This document shows positions 27,844 to 36,151 of a DNA stretch of 64,000 bases, piece by piece. Each line of letters starts with the position of its first letter. Position 1 is the stretch's first letter. The position numbers and the translations under genes were made by a program. The notes beneath the pieces were generated by a model. It was not told the DNA's origin, made no database searches, and saw nothing but the letters and a program-made list of their open reading frames with translations. The stretch is from Desulfosarcina ovata subsp. ovata (lineage in GTDB: Bacteria > Desulfobacterota > Desulfobacteria > Desulfobacterales > Desulfosarcinaceae): NCBI RefSeq assembly GCF_009689005.1, contig NZ_AP021879.1, positions 372,001 through 436,000 on the forward strand, given 5' to 3'.

Positions 27844-28601
27844 GCACAATGGCGGTTCTGGCCCTGCCGGCAGGCGTCGTGATTGCAACCCTGGTGTCGG
27901 CCGTGGGGATTGGCGGGGGGATTCTGTGGATGCCGTTTTTTCTCCTGTTCCTACAACTTCCGCCGGAGACCGCGGTGGTTACGTCGCTTCTCGTACAGAC
28001 GGCGGGCATGGGATCAGGCAGCATGGCCTTTATTCGCAAAGGTGCGGCGGATCTCCCCCTGGCCGGTTTTCTTCTGTTGCTGACACTTCCCGGGCTGGCC
28101 TTGGGGGCGCTGTTAACCCGGCGTTTGTCATCGGCAAACCTGGAGCTGGCGCTGGGTATCCTCACGTTGACCACGGCTTTTCTGTTTGTATCGGCAAGCC
28201 AGCGATACGCTGAGCGAGGGCAGGACCGCGTGCCGCTAAAGCATGTCCGTCAGTATGGCGCAGTTGTCTCCTGCCTGGCCACTGCCAGCGGAATGCTCAG
28301 CGTCAGTATTGGTGAATGGCTGGTCCCACTCATGCGCAGCCGCCTGAAACTGCGTATGCGAGTTGCCGTGGCAACCAGTATTGTCACGATTTTCGGAACC
28401 TGTGTGGCCGGTTCGGCCTTGCATCTTCTGATGGGGGCACCGACGGATTTGAAAATATTGGCCTGGGCGGTGCCGGGGGTCCTTATTGGCGGCCAGATTG
28501 GACCGCGGGTGACCGAGACGATTAACGAAAGGGTCCTGAAGGAGCTGTTTGTCTTTTTGCTGACCCTAATCGGAATCCATCTGATCTATAACAGTTATTG
28601 A
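27840..28601 (+). CDS. TauE/SafE-family membrane carrier
   Basis: A 253-aa protein with about eight hydrophobic segments of the TauE/SafE (DUF81) family, members of which export sulfite, sulfoacetate or other organosulfur anions. The N-terminal VSAVGIGGGILWMPFFL and the second-half GTCVAGSALHLLMG blocks reflect the family's internal repeat. The ATG at 27840 overlaps the preceding stop (ATGA). Placement beside a Tau/Ssu-type ABC transporter supports, but does not prove, an organosulfur or small-anion substrate. Confidence 0.87.
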   Translation: MSTMAVLALPAGVVIATLVSAVGIGGGILWMPFFLLFLQLPPETAVVTSLLVQTAGMGSGSMAFIRKGAADLPLAGFLLLLTLPGLALGALLTRRLSSANLELALGILTLTTAFLFVSASQRYAERGQDRVPLKHVRQYGAVVSCLATASGMLSVSIGEWLVPLMRSRLKLRMRVAVATSIVTIFGTCVAGSALHLLMGAPTDLKILAWAVPGVLIGGQIGPRVTETINERVLKELFVFLLTLIGIHLIYNSY

Positions 28602-28630
28602 ATTGCAGCGCGAAGGAAGGAGACGCTGTC

Positions 28631-29422
28631 TTGGGCGTTCTGCAAGGAAATAAAAAAGGCAACTCGCCGTATACCTGGTTGATTCCATTTGCCGGTTTTG
28701 CGCTCCTGGTACTGGCCTGGGCGCTTTTGTCGCGATTCAGCGGCTGGAGTCGGCAGGTATTTCCGGGGCCGCTGACCGTGTTAATCAGCATGGCGGAGCT
28801 TGTGGCCGACGGGACCCTGATCCGGCATACGGTGGCCAGTCTTTACCGGGTCACCATCGGATTTTATCTGGCGGCCGGGCTGGGGATTCCTCTGGGTATT
28901 GCCTTGGGGATGACAAAAGGACTCAGGGCCCTGGTCAATCCACTGATTCAGTTTTTGCGGCCAATATCGCCACTGGCATGGATCCCCCTTGCCATGCTGT
29001 GGTTTGGTATTGGCGATCCCCCGGCGATTTTCCTGATTTTCCTCTCCAGTTTTTTCCCCTTGGTGGTTTCCACCACCATTGCCGTGGATGGGATCAACCC
29101 GACCTATTTCCATGTTGCGGCCAATTTCAATTTCTCTTTGTTTGAAACGGTTACGCGCCTGATCATCCCGGCGATCGTTCCCGAGGTGATCACGGCCCTG
29201 CGGATGACCGTGACCATTTCCTGGCTGGTGGTGGTGGCTGCGGAGATGATTGCGGTTCAGTCCGGGCTGGGATTTCTGATCCTTGACGCACGCAATGCTC
29301 TGCGCATGGATTATGTCATGGATGGGATGGTGGTTATCGGGCTGGTGGGGTTGGCACTGGATCGACTGATGCGCAAGTTGGGTCGCCTGGAGGAGGTCAG
29401 CTGGCATAAAATGAGCCATTGA
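28631..29422 (+). CDS. ABC transporter permease, Tau/Ssu/Nrt family
   Basis: 263 aa from a TTG at 28631 with an AAGGAG box 8 nt upstream; an earlier TTG at 28598 lacks one. Six hydrophobic segments and the coupling-loop EAA-type region (NFNFSLFETVTRLIIPAIVPEVITALRMT) identify a BPD-type permease like SsuC, TauC or NrtB. It works with the ATPase and binding protein encoded directly downstream. Substrates of the family include sulfonates, nitrate, bicarbonate and thiamine precursors; the specificity here is not decided. Confidence 0.9.
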   Translation: MGVLQGNKKGNSPYTWLIPFAGFALLVLAWALLSRFSGWSRQVFPGPLTVLISMAELVADGTLIRHTVASLYRVTIGFYLAAGLGIPLGIALGMTKGLRALVNPLIQFLRPISPLAWIPLAMLWFGIGDPPAIFLIFLSSFFPLVVSTTIAVDGINPTYFHVAANFNFSLFETVTRLIIPAIVPEVITALRMTVTISWLVVVAAEMIAVQSGLGFLILDARNALRMDYVMDGMVVIGLVGLALDRLMRKLGRLEEVSWHKMSH

Positions 29423-29433
29423 GGAGAATCAGG

Positions 29434-30231
29434 GTGGGCCGCATTACGATTCAAAATTTGAGCAAAACATACATCAACCGAAGACGCTTTCCCCGTGGTG
29501 ACGATGACCCGCAGGTGCGTCAAGGTGAACGGATCACCGTTCTCAAGGATATCAATCTTGAAATTGAAAACGGTGAAATGGTCTGTTTTCTCGGCCCGTC
29601 GGGTTGCGGCAAATCGACCCTCCTGAGAATTATTGCCGGTTTTGAACCGGCCTGTGGCGGTGTGGTTCAGGTTAATGGCCAACCGGTGACGGGGCCTTCT
29701 GCCGATCATATTTTCGTCTTTCAGCACAGTGGTCTGTTTCCCTGGATGACCGTGGCCGAAAATGTCGGGCTGGGGCTGCGCCATTTAAAAAACCACCATT
29801 CGCGGCAGGCCCAGGTGACGGAATTTATCGAGATGGTCGAGTTGGAGGGCTTTGAACACCACTATCCCCGGCAACTCTCCGGCGGCATGCAGCGGCGCGC
29901 CGAACTTGCCCGGGCACTGGCCGTTAACCCGGACATCATGATCATGGATGAGCCATTCAGCGGTCTTGATTTTCTTACCCACATGAAGATGCGCGAGGAG
30001 GTTGTCAATATGCATGCGTTTATCCGGAAGACGATGCTTCTGGTGACGCATAACATTGATGATGCCCTGATCATGGGAGATCATATCGTCATCCTGGGAT
30101 CCAGCCCCACGGCGGTGACCATGGACCGCATCCTCGATTTCCCGCGTCCCCGTAATTTTGAAAAATCTCCGGAACTGGGCCGTTTGAGAAGTGAACTGTT
30201 TTTGATGCTGGGGATTAATTATGCGGTTTAA
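29434..30231 (+). CDS. ABC transporter ATP-binding protein, Tau/Ssu/Nrt family
   Basis: 265 aa from a GTG at 29434 (GAGGAG box 6 nt before; the TTG at 29419 overlapping the permease stop is less likely). Walker A GPSGCGKST, Q-loop FQHSGLFPWMT (typical of this family), signature LSGGMQRRAELARAL, Walker B IMIMDEPFSGLD and the H-loop VTHNIDDAL are all intact. An insert rich in Arg and Asp after the first strand (about residues 10-30) is longer than usual. Confidence 0.93.
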   Translation: MGRITIQNLSKTYINRRRFPRGDDDPQVRQGERITVLKDINLEIENGEMVCFLGPSGCGKSTLLRIIAGFEPACGGVVQVNGQPVTGPSADHIFVFQHSGLFPWMTVAENVGLGLRHLKNHHSRQAQVTEFIEMVELEGFEHHYPRQLSGGMQRRAELARALAVNPDIMIMDEPFSGLDFLTHMKMREEVVNMHAFIRKTMLLVTHNIDDALIMGDHIVILGSSPTAVTMDRILDFPRPRNFEKSPELGRLRSELFLMLGINYAV

Positions 30232-31264
30232 ACCCAATTTCCATCCCGTTTTCGGTCAATGGCCGCTGCCGGTCAAAATCGGTATCCTTTTCTTCGCTTG
30301 GCTGATTTTTATTACTGCTTTTCATTATCGATTGAACTGCCACGGGGACGATCGAAGGGTGGTTCGCATGGGGTATATGCCGGTGGTTACGAACTTGGCG
30401 GCACCACTTCTGGATCATGTCTCACAAAGCAGTCCCGATATCTTCTTCGAGGCAGTAAAGTTCTCTTCTTTTGCCGAAATGGCCGAAGCCCTGCGCAATG
30501 ATCATATCCAGGCCGCGTTTATCATTGCCCCCCTGGCCGTTGTGCTTCACCAGCAAGGGGTCGACATTAAAGTGGTGCTGATCGGTAACCGGCATGAGAG
30601 CACCCTGGTGGCCAGAAAAGAACTTCGAGTCACACGGATCGAAGACCTGACAGGACGGACGATTGCCGTGCCCATGCGGTACTCCGGACACAACTTGTGC
30701 CTGTTAAAGGCTTTTGAGGAAAAGGGGCTTGGCGGGCGCATCCGTCTTGTGGAGATGAATCCCCCGGATATGGCTTCAGCCCTGACAACCGGCGCGCTGG
30801 ACGCCTATTTTGTCGGCGAACCCTTTGCCGCCCAGACCGTGAGAAGCGGCGATGCGGATGTAGTGGCCCGTGCGGAGGCGTTGTGGCCCAATTTTATTTG
30901 CAACCTGCTGGTTGTAAAATCAGATTGGATAGCGGCCAATCCGTCATCTGTCCAAAAGCTGGTCCACACATCGGCTCGGGCGGGCATGTGGGCCAAGGCT
31001 CATCCTTTGGATGCGGCCCGAATTGCCGCTGATTACTGGAAACAGGATGTCGGTTTGGTCGAGTATGCCCTGACGATTCCCAAGGGGCGCGTGATCTATG
31101 ATCGATTTGTTCCCAAGGCGGAAGAGTTGCGTGAGATTGCCGATCTCATGGCCCGTTACCACCTGATCAAACATACGGATATCACGGGTTTGGTGGAGGA
31201 TCGTTTCGCACGGTCGGCGTCGATGACGGGCATTGGTGAGCTTGGAACTATTCTTTATCCCTGA
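30221..31264 (+). CDS. ABC transporter substrate-binding protein, NMT1/TauA-like, membrane-anchored
   Basis: 347 aa; overlaps the ATPase gene by 11 nt. The N-terminus (hydrophobic residues about 18-35, then FHYRLNC) has no clear cleavage site, so the protein is probably tethered to the membrane rather than free. The body VRMGYMPVVTNLAAPLLDH, FSSFAEMAEALRNDHIQAAFIIAPLAVVL and LTGRTIAVPMRYSGHNLCL fits the NMT1/SsuA/NrtA binding-protein family. It is the last gene of the long operon. A tethered binding protein encoded with a chemoreceptor system could also present ligand to the receptor; that is inference. Confidence 0.88.
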   Translation: MRFKPNFHPVFGQWPLPVKIGILFFAWLIFITAFHYRLNCHGDDRRVVRMGYMPVVTNLAAPLLDHVSQSSPDIFFEAVKFSSFAEMAEALRNDHIQAAFIIAPLAVVLHQQGVDIKVVLIGNRHESTLVARKELRVTRIEDLTGRTIAVPMRYSGHNLCLLKAFEEKGLGGRIRLVEMNPPDMASALTTGALDAYFVGEPFAAQTVRSGDADVVARAEALWPNFICNLLVVKSDWIAANPSSVQKLVHTSARAGMWAKAHPLDAARIAADYWKQDVGLVEYALTIPKGRVIYDRFVPKAEELREIADLMARYHLIKHTDITGLVEDRFARSASMTGIGELGTILYP

Positions 31265-31345
31265 GCGGTTACCCGGTCGGGAATAAAAATCCAATAGAAA
31301 GTTTTGCCGTGGGGTGAATGTTAGGCCCGTCAGTCGTCGATCATT

Positions 31346-31963
31346 TTATTTTTTACGCAACTGACCGATCTCCTTGCGGATGGCGTCTAATTCCGTTACC
31401 ATCAGGGACTTCAGGTCATCAATGGCTTGAATTACCGCCTCAATGCCTGTGGCGGCATTGGCTTTGGGTGCCTGGGGGGCAGCACTAGACGCGGGCTTGC
31501 GCTCAACAATTTTTGCCTTGAGCATTTTAAACTGATTGACTTCTTCTTGCAGCAACTGCTTTTTTTCCGTCTGACTCAGGTCATCATTGCCCACCACGGC
31601 TTCAAGCGTGGAGTAGACGGCCATAATCCGTTTGATGGTATCCGGATGGGCATTGGACTTTTTTTGGCGAATATACTTGCCCAGTGACTTCAGAATTTTA
31701 AGCAGCGATTGGATCACCTTGTCCGCTGAATAGCGATCCGCCAGTTTGTCGACCTGGTGGATAAATGCATCCAGGGCGTCATCGGTAATTTCCCAGTCGA
31801 TGGCCAGGATTGTCGATTTCAGATCCTCCAACGGAAGCTCGGAGACTTTTGCCGCAGCGGGTTCCGCCGCTGGATTTTCCTGGGGCGGCAGTTCATCACT
31901 GAAAAAATCATCAAGACGGTTTTCCAAATCAAAGGCGAACGTATCATTCGCTTTTTTATCCAC
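31346..31963 (-). CDS. Hypothetical protein encoded with MglA-like GTPase
   Basis: 205 aa from a GTG with an AGGAGGG box 6 nt upstream. Acidic N-terminus, Ala/Pro linker (residues 30-40), a helical core of about 50-150 (LEDLKSTILAIDWEITDDALDAFIHQVDKLADRY) and a C-terminal helix likely to form a coiled coil (VIQAIDDLKSLMVTELDAIRKEIGQLRKK). No domain is recognised. It follows the MglA gene by 11 nt, so it is likely an effector or partner of the GTPase. It converges with the transporter operon. Confidence 0.75.
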   Translation of the reverse strand: MDKKANDTFAFDLENRLDDFFSDELPPQENPAAEPAAAKVSELPLEDLKSTILAIDWEITDDALDAFIHQVDKLADRYSADKVIQSLLKILKSLGKYIRQKKSNAHPDTIKRIMAVYSTLEAVVGNDDLSQTEKKQLLQEEVNQFKMLKAKIVERKPASSAAPQAPKANAATGIEAVIQAIDDLKSLMVTELDAIRKEIGQLRKK

Positions 31964-31974
31964 GCTGGTCCCTC

Positions 31975-32580
31975 CTATAAGAGCTTTTCCCGAATAGCCA
32001 CCATTGTGGTTGAGATGGCCCTTTTCACGGTCGCAATGACATTCTCTCCCGTAACCGCACTGGCAGTAAAACTGGGCGCCTTGAGTTCTGCGTTAAGGTC
32101 CTGCTCCATGGTTTCCAAGTCAAGGATGGGGACGCCCTGTGCCCCCAGGTCCCGTTTGTTATATTGAAGAATGAACGGGAAATCGCAAATATCAATGTCG
32201 TAAAAGCGAAGGTTCTCTTTCAGATTCTCAAGTGAATGGATGTTGTTTTCGCGTCGATCGACCATGGAATCGGCCACAAAAACAATGCCATCCACGCCCT
32301 TCAATACCAGCTTTCGGGTGGCGTTGTATTTGACCTGTCCGGGCACTGTGTAAAGCTGCGTCTTGACGTTGTATCCTTTGATGGCTCCCAATTCGAATGG
32401 CAGAAAATCAAAAAACAGGGTGCGATCCCCCTGAGTTTTGATGCTGACCATGTCGGATTGGATACGGTGCCGGATCCGGCTGAAGATATATTCCAGATTG
32501 GTCGTTTTTCCGCCTCTGCCGGGGCCGACATAAACAAGCTTGACCTGGACTTCTTTGGTTTTGGTGTTGATAAACGCCAT
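31975..32580 (-). CDS. mglA: MglA-type small GTPase
   Basis: A 201-aa Ras-like GTPase of the MglA group, polarity switches for motility and pili in Myxococcus and Thermus. P-loop GPGRGGKTT (19-27), switch region near KTQGDRTLFFDFLP, YTVPGQVKYNATRKLVLKGVDGIVFVADS (the G3 region has the MglA-type TVPGQ) and NKRDL (G4). The partner roadblock gene is immediately upstream. The minus-strand order roadblock-mglA-205 aa suggests one operon. Confidence 0.92.
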   Translation of the reverse strand: MAFINTKTKEVQVKLVYVGPGRGGKTTNLEYIFSRIRHRIQSDMVSIKTQGDRTLFFDFLPFELGAIKGYNVKTQLYTVPGQVKYNATRKLVLKGVDGIVFVADSMVDRRENNIHSLENLKENLRFYDIDICDFPFILQYNKRDLGAQGVPILDLETMEQDLNAELKAPSFTASAVTGENVIATVKRAISTTMVAIREKLL

Positions 32581-32640
32581 GTTTGTATTCCGCTTGTCGC
32601 TGAATTCAATGAGCCTGCCGTGATCGAAGCAGTTTTTGGA

Positions 32641-33045
32641 TTATGATGACGGTGTCTGTCCGATCAGGAGCTTGATTTTTTTGATCACTTCATCAATTTT
32701 CAACCTCAGGTAACCCAACGATACGTCGTTGCCAAATATGGAAACGAGAAGAAAATCATCCAGAATTTTGGTGAAATTGATATTTTCGCTTTTGCCTTTG
32801 TGGAAAAGAAGCGAAAATTCTTCTTCACCAATAATGGACGCCATGGCACTTACCGCACCGAAATTGCCGGCCGCCAATGCCGCCAACGAGTAAACATCGT
32901 GGCGAACCTTGCCGTTATCGAGGTTGACAATGACATTCCCGGCCATGTCGATGAGGATAACCGATTGTATCCCCAACGTCATGAGATCGGTGGTCAAGGC
33001 TTCCTCCAAACCATCTAGTTGTTCCTGGTCCAGGATATAAGACAA
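32641..33045 (-). CDS. Roadblock/LC7-domain protein (MglB-like)
   Basis: 134 aa starting at a TTG, supported by an AAGGAGG box 8 nt upstream. The roadblock fold is suggested by LGIQSVILIDMAGNVIVNLD, SLAALAAGNFGAVSAMASIIGE and NFTKILDDFLLVSIFG. MglB-type roadblock proteins act as GAPs for MglA, which fits the gene 60 nt downstream. Confidence 0.88.
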   Translation of the reverse strand: MSYILDQEQLDGLEEALTTDLMTLGIQSVILIDMAGNVIVNLDNGKVRHDVYSLAALAAGNFGAVSAMASIIGEEEFSLLFHKGKSENINFTKILDDFLLVSIFGNDVSLGYLRLKIDEVIKKIKLLIGQTPSS

Positions 33046-33621
33046 TGTCTTCTCCTCCTTGCAGCAATCAGATCTTTCCGTGGCTGTCTGCTATAGCGGC
33101 AGCGACACAGCGGTGATGCCAGATCGGGTATTTCCCCAACCGTGGCGAGCATGATAACGAACAGGCAGCCAACAAAATCCGTTCTGGCGAACGCCGCAGG
33201 CCAAACGATTTGAATGCGGTTTGCCAGTCGAGTGTTCCCAATACCCCTCTCAGATACACTTTTTTGCTTTTGATGATCAAGTTTTTTCTATGATTTTAAG
33301 TACCTTTTTTTGATGGCAACGCTTCTGGCTTTAAGAATGGCGAGCCATGAGGATATCTGTTTCTGATTGCGCCTATCGGGATGAAATGACGCAACCGGGT
33401 TTCGGGTATTGGTTTAATAACATTGGAAATGTTGATTACTTTTTTTAATCGGTCAAATGATAAGAAACTTGATTTTTTTTTGGCCATGCCCGATAAATTA
33501 TCAAAAGCCTTGTACCATGGGGAGACGGGGCAGCGGTGCCTTCGTTTGAAGGGGGCCGATGGCCATACGAATACGGTGGGTCGATAGGAATTCATGAACA
33601 GGTGTATTTCAGATGACGTGG
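33046..33621. other. Long intergenic stretch upstream of the roadblock gene
   Basis: Must hold the leader of the roadblock-mglA operon (its ribosome-binding site is at about 33054-33061). The open frames here, including a 70-codon minus-strand frame ending at 33068, have no start signals and no recognised family. I see no terminator, tRNA or further repeat before the dispersed element at 33622. Confidence 0.4.
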
Positions 33622-33730
33622 ATATAGTTTTTAAGATAATGTTTTTGGCAAGGCCAGAGGGAGGAAGCTGTATAATTCATACTGCGACGACCGATAACGC
33701 AGCCCAAAAACATTATCTTGAATGCTATAG
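33622..33730 (+). repeat. Dispersed ~110-bp element, copy B
   Basis: Left arm AAGATAATGTTTTTGG is perfectly inverted on the right arm (CCAAAAACATTATCTT), with outer ATATAG/CTATAG. Core GAGGGAGGAAGCTGTATAA and CGACGACCGATAACGCAGCC. The flanks also pair partly (ATTTCAGATGA against TCATCTGAGATGAAAT), so a long hairpin is possible. Confidence 0.9.
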
Positions 33731-33792
33731 TTTTCATCTGAGATGAAATCCGACTGATCGGAACCCGGTGAAAAATTTTGGAGACGAGACCG

Positions 33793-34419
33793 ATGCATGG
33801 ATCCAACTGGCAGGCAGAACGCAAGAAAATCCTGGCCCGCCTCTCCATCGCCATCTACAAGATGAGCGATCAACAGCTGATTTCGCTTTTGCATCTGTTC
33901 AACGACCTGGACTTGGCGGATAACAATAAACGTTTTGACGGGTCTGGTCTTTTCACCAAGGACAGTGACGGCAATAAGAACCGGCAATTGCTCATCGCCC
34001 ATTTTTTTCTGCTGATCAATCAACTGAGCGAAGCCGATCTGCTAAAATTCATGAAAAGTTATGAGCAAAAGCGATTTGCCATGCTTCGTGAATACCCGCG
34101 CATTAACTGTAATTTTACCCTTGACCTTGCCACTGATGATCGCGCCATCAATTGTTATGCCAGGGACATCAGTGCCAGTGGCGTCTATCTGGAAACATGT
34201 GAAGCCTTTACCATCGGGCAGCCGGTATCGCTCTGTTTTTCCCTGGAAGAGAGTCGCCTGGCACTGAAGCTCAAAGGGCGTGTTGTCCGTATGGAACATG
34301 GAGGGGTCGGCATCAAGTATGAGTCGATTAGCAGTTACCAGCTTGAAATTATGAGGGATTTAATAAATCGACTCGACGACCCGGACGATTCGGGGGAGGA
34401 ATTGGCGGGGGGCCGTTGA
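33793..34419 (+). CDS. PilZ-domain protein (c-di-GMP receptor)
   Basis: 208 aa from the ATG at 33793 (GGAG 9 nt before). The N-terminal ~95 residues are helical and of unknown function. The C-terminal PilZ domain keeps the c-di-GMP motifs REYPR (R-x3-R, about residues 97-101) and DISASG (D-x-S-x2-G). It begins 60 nt after repeat copy B and is followed by a second PilZ gene. The target is unknown; the nearby MglA and chemosensory genes make surface motility or pili plausible. Confidence 0.88.
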   Translation: MHGSNWQAERKKILARLSIAIYKMSDQQLISLLHLFNDLDLADNNKRFDGSGLFTKDSDGNKNRQLLIAHFFLLINQLSEADLLKFMKSYEQKRFAMLREYPRINCNFTLDLATDDRAINCYARDISASGVYLETCEAFTIGQPVSLCFSLEESRLALKLKGRVVRMEHGGVGIKYESISSYQLEIMRDLINRLDDPDDSGEELAGGR

Positions 34420-34484
34420 AATCGGTACCCGGGTGTTATATCTTGATGCTGTTTCGGTGTTAACTTTAAGGAGTTGAACCATCC

Positions 34485-34841
34485 ATGATCGATGTCCGCA
34501 GCCAGCATATCGAAGTCAGTCAGGACCGCCGACAATACCCCCGGCTGGAGTTCCGTTGCACGGCCCATTTCAGCCACCTGAAAGAAGGGCTCATTGTGAC
34601 CGATTTGAGCCTGAACGGAATCTTTGTGGAAGTTGCCGATAAAACCGGCCTTGAACCGGGGCAGGAGGTTCGGATGGCCATTAAGTTCCCCACCGAAAGG
34701 CAGGCCGTTCTGTTAAAGGCAAAAATCGTCAATGTAAACAAACGGGGTGTCGGCTGTCAATTTCTTGATCTCTCTACGAGAAACTTCGAGGCCATTCGAA
34801 ACTGCTTTGATACCTTCAAGGATACCCTGCCCATTGGTTGA
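34485..34841 (+). CDS. Single-domain PilZ protein (c-di-GMP receptor)
   Basis: A 118-aa stand-alone PilZ domain with R-QYP-R (within residues 15-21) and DLSLNG intact, so c-di-GMP binding is expected. AAGGAG box upstream, 65 nt after the first PilZ gene. The pair is bracketed by repeat copies B and C in the same orientation. Confidence 0.9.
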   Translation: MIDVRSQHIEVSQDRRQYPRLEFRCTAHFSHLKEGLIVTDLSLNGIFVEVADKTGLEPGQEVRMAIKFPTERQAVLLKAKIVNVNKRGVGCQFLDLSTRNFEAIRNCFDTFKDTLPIG

Positions 34842-34870
34842 ACGTCCAACGCGATTGCCAGGGCGCTTTT

Positions 34871-34983
34871 TATATCAGTGTTTAAGATAATGTTTTTGGC
34901 AAGGCCTTAAGGGAGGAAGCTGTATAAAGCCATACCGCGACGACCGATAACGTAGTCCAAAAACATTATCTTGAATGCTATAG
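34871..34983 (+). repeat. Dispersed ~110-bp element, copy C
   Basis: Same orientation as copy B. The AAGATAATGTTTTTGG left arm and its inverted right arm are both intact. Core GGGAGGAAGCTGTATAA and CGACGACCGATAACG. It lies between the second PilZ gene and the 3' end of ahbD. Confidence 0.9.
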
Positions 34984-35022
34984 TTGGTATTGTGGCTTAA
35001 ACGAACTCCCCCAAACAGCCTT

Positions 35023-36126
35023 TCAGATCGGCCCCGCCTTTTCCGGCCGATACGCGCAAAGGGGCTCTTCGGCCATGTAGTTGCCGGTGGCCTCATAAGC
35101 CCTTGCCCGGCAACCGCCACAGACGGCGTGATACTCGCAGATCCCGCATTTCCCTTCCAGCTGGTTGAAATCACGGAGCTTCAGGAAGACCGGCGAATGA
35201 TTCCAAACCTCTCCAAACGTGCTTTGGGTGATGTCGCCGCAGGGGACATCGGTGTACCCGCACGGTTGCACAATCCCGGTATGAGAAATAAAACAAAATC
35301 CGGTGCCGGCCAGGCAGCCCCGGGTAACGGCATCGAGCCCATGGGTGGCGAAGGTGATGGTTTTGCCTTCCGCTCTGGCCCGCTGGCGCAGGATGCGGTA
35401 GTAGTGGGGCGCACAGGTCGCCTTGAGCTGCAGGGGGGTTTTTTCGCGCTGATCGTAAAACCAGTTCAGTGTGGCTTCGTACTCCTGGGCATCGATGGCC
35501 TGGTCCACAATGTATTTTCCCCTTCCGGTGGGTACCAGCAGGAAAATATGATGGGCTGCGGCGCCCAGCCGTTCCGCCAGTTCGAGGATTCTGGGGATTT
35601 GGTCGAGGTTGCTCTTGGTCACCGTGGTATTGATCTGAAATTCTATTCCCGCCGCCTTGACGTATTCGATGCCCTGGATGGCGGCGTCGAATGCCCCCTC
35701 GACCCCCCGGAATTTATCGTGGAACTCCTTGCTGGCCCCGTCGATACTGGCACTGATCCGCTGGATGCCTGAATCGGCCATCTTTTGCGCCACCTCTGGA
35801 GTGATCAACGTTCCGTTGGGCGCCATGACCATCCGCAGGCCCAGATTGTCTCCATATTTGGCAATGTCGAAAATATCGTTGCGCAGAAGGGGTTCCCCCC
35901 CGGTGAGAATAATGATGGGCTGTCCCACCGCGGCGATTTGATCGAGAAGCTGGAAGGCCTGCCGGGTATCGAGCTCTCCGGCATAGGGGCCGTTGGTGGC
36001 CGCCGCTCGGCAATGCACACACGAAAGGTTGCAGTTGCGGGTCGTTTCCCAAGCCACCAGGCGAAGGGTGTGGCCATCTTTTTTTCCGTTTTTGTGGGGG
36101 TGATTCCGATGATTGGGTGGCGTCAT
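35023..36126 (-). CDS. ahbD: AhbD: radical SAM Fe-coproporphyrin III decarboxylase
   Basis: A 367-aa radical SAM enzyme of the NirJ/AhbD group. AhbD performs the last step of the siroheme-dependent heme pathway, oxidative decarboxylation of two propionates of Fe-coproporphyrin III to give heme b. Radical SAM cysteines C32, C36, C39 (C-x3-C-x2-C). The C-terminal region carries further Cys (GCLAG, QPCGY, CGICEYHAVCGGC) expected for auxiliary Fe-S cluster binding. It is divergent from hemB. The assignment AhbD rather than AhbC follows from comparison with the AhbC-type protein at 61.3 kb. Inverted copies of the dispersed repeat flank the gene. Confidence 0.87.
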   Translation of the reverse strand: MTPPNHRNHPHKNGKKDGHTLRLVAWETTRNCNLSCVHCRAAATNGPYAGELDTRQAFQLLDQIAAVGQPIIILTGGEPLLRNDIFDIAKYGDNLGLRMVMAPNGTLITPEVAQKMADSGIQRISASIDGASKEFHDKFRGVEGAFDAAIQGIEYVKAAGIEFQINTTVTKSNLDQIPRILELAERLGAAAHHIFLLVPTGRGKYIVDQAIDAQEYEATLNWFYDQREKTPLQLKATCAPHYYRILRQRARAEGKTITFATHGLDAVTRGCLAGTGFCFISHTGIVQPCGYTDVPCGDITQSTFGEVWNHSPVFLKLRDFNQLEGKCGICEYHAVCGGCRARAYEATGNYMAEEPLCAYRPEKAGPI

Positions 36127-36151
36127 GCTGGATTCTTTCTATTGTCTGTTG

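Noticed and set aside
33068-33595. Minus-strand frames of 70 and 99 codons between the roadblock gene and repeat B
   Set aside because: No ribosome-binding sites, odd composition, and no recognised motif; kept only as an unassigned intergenic stretch.
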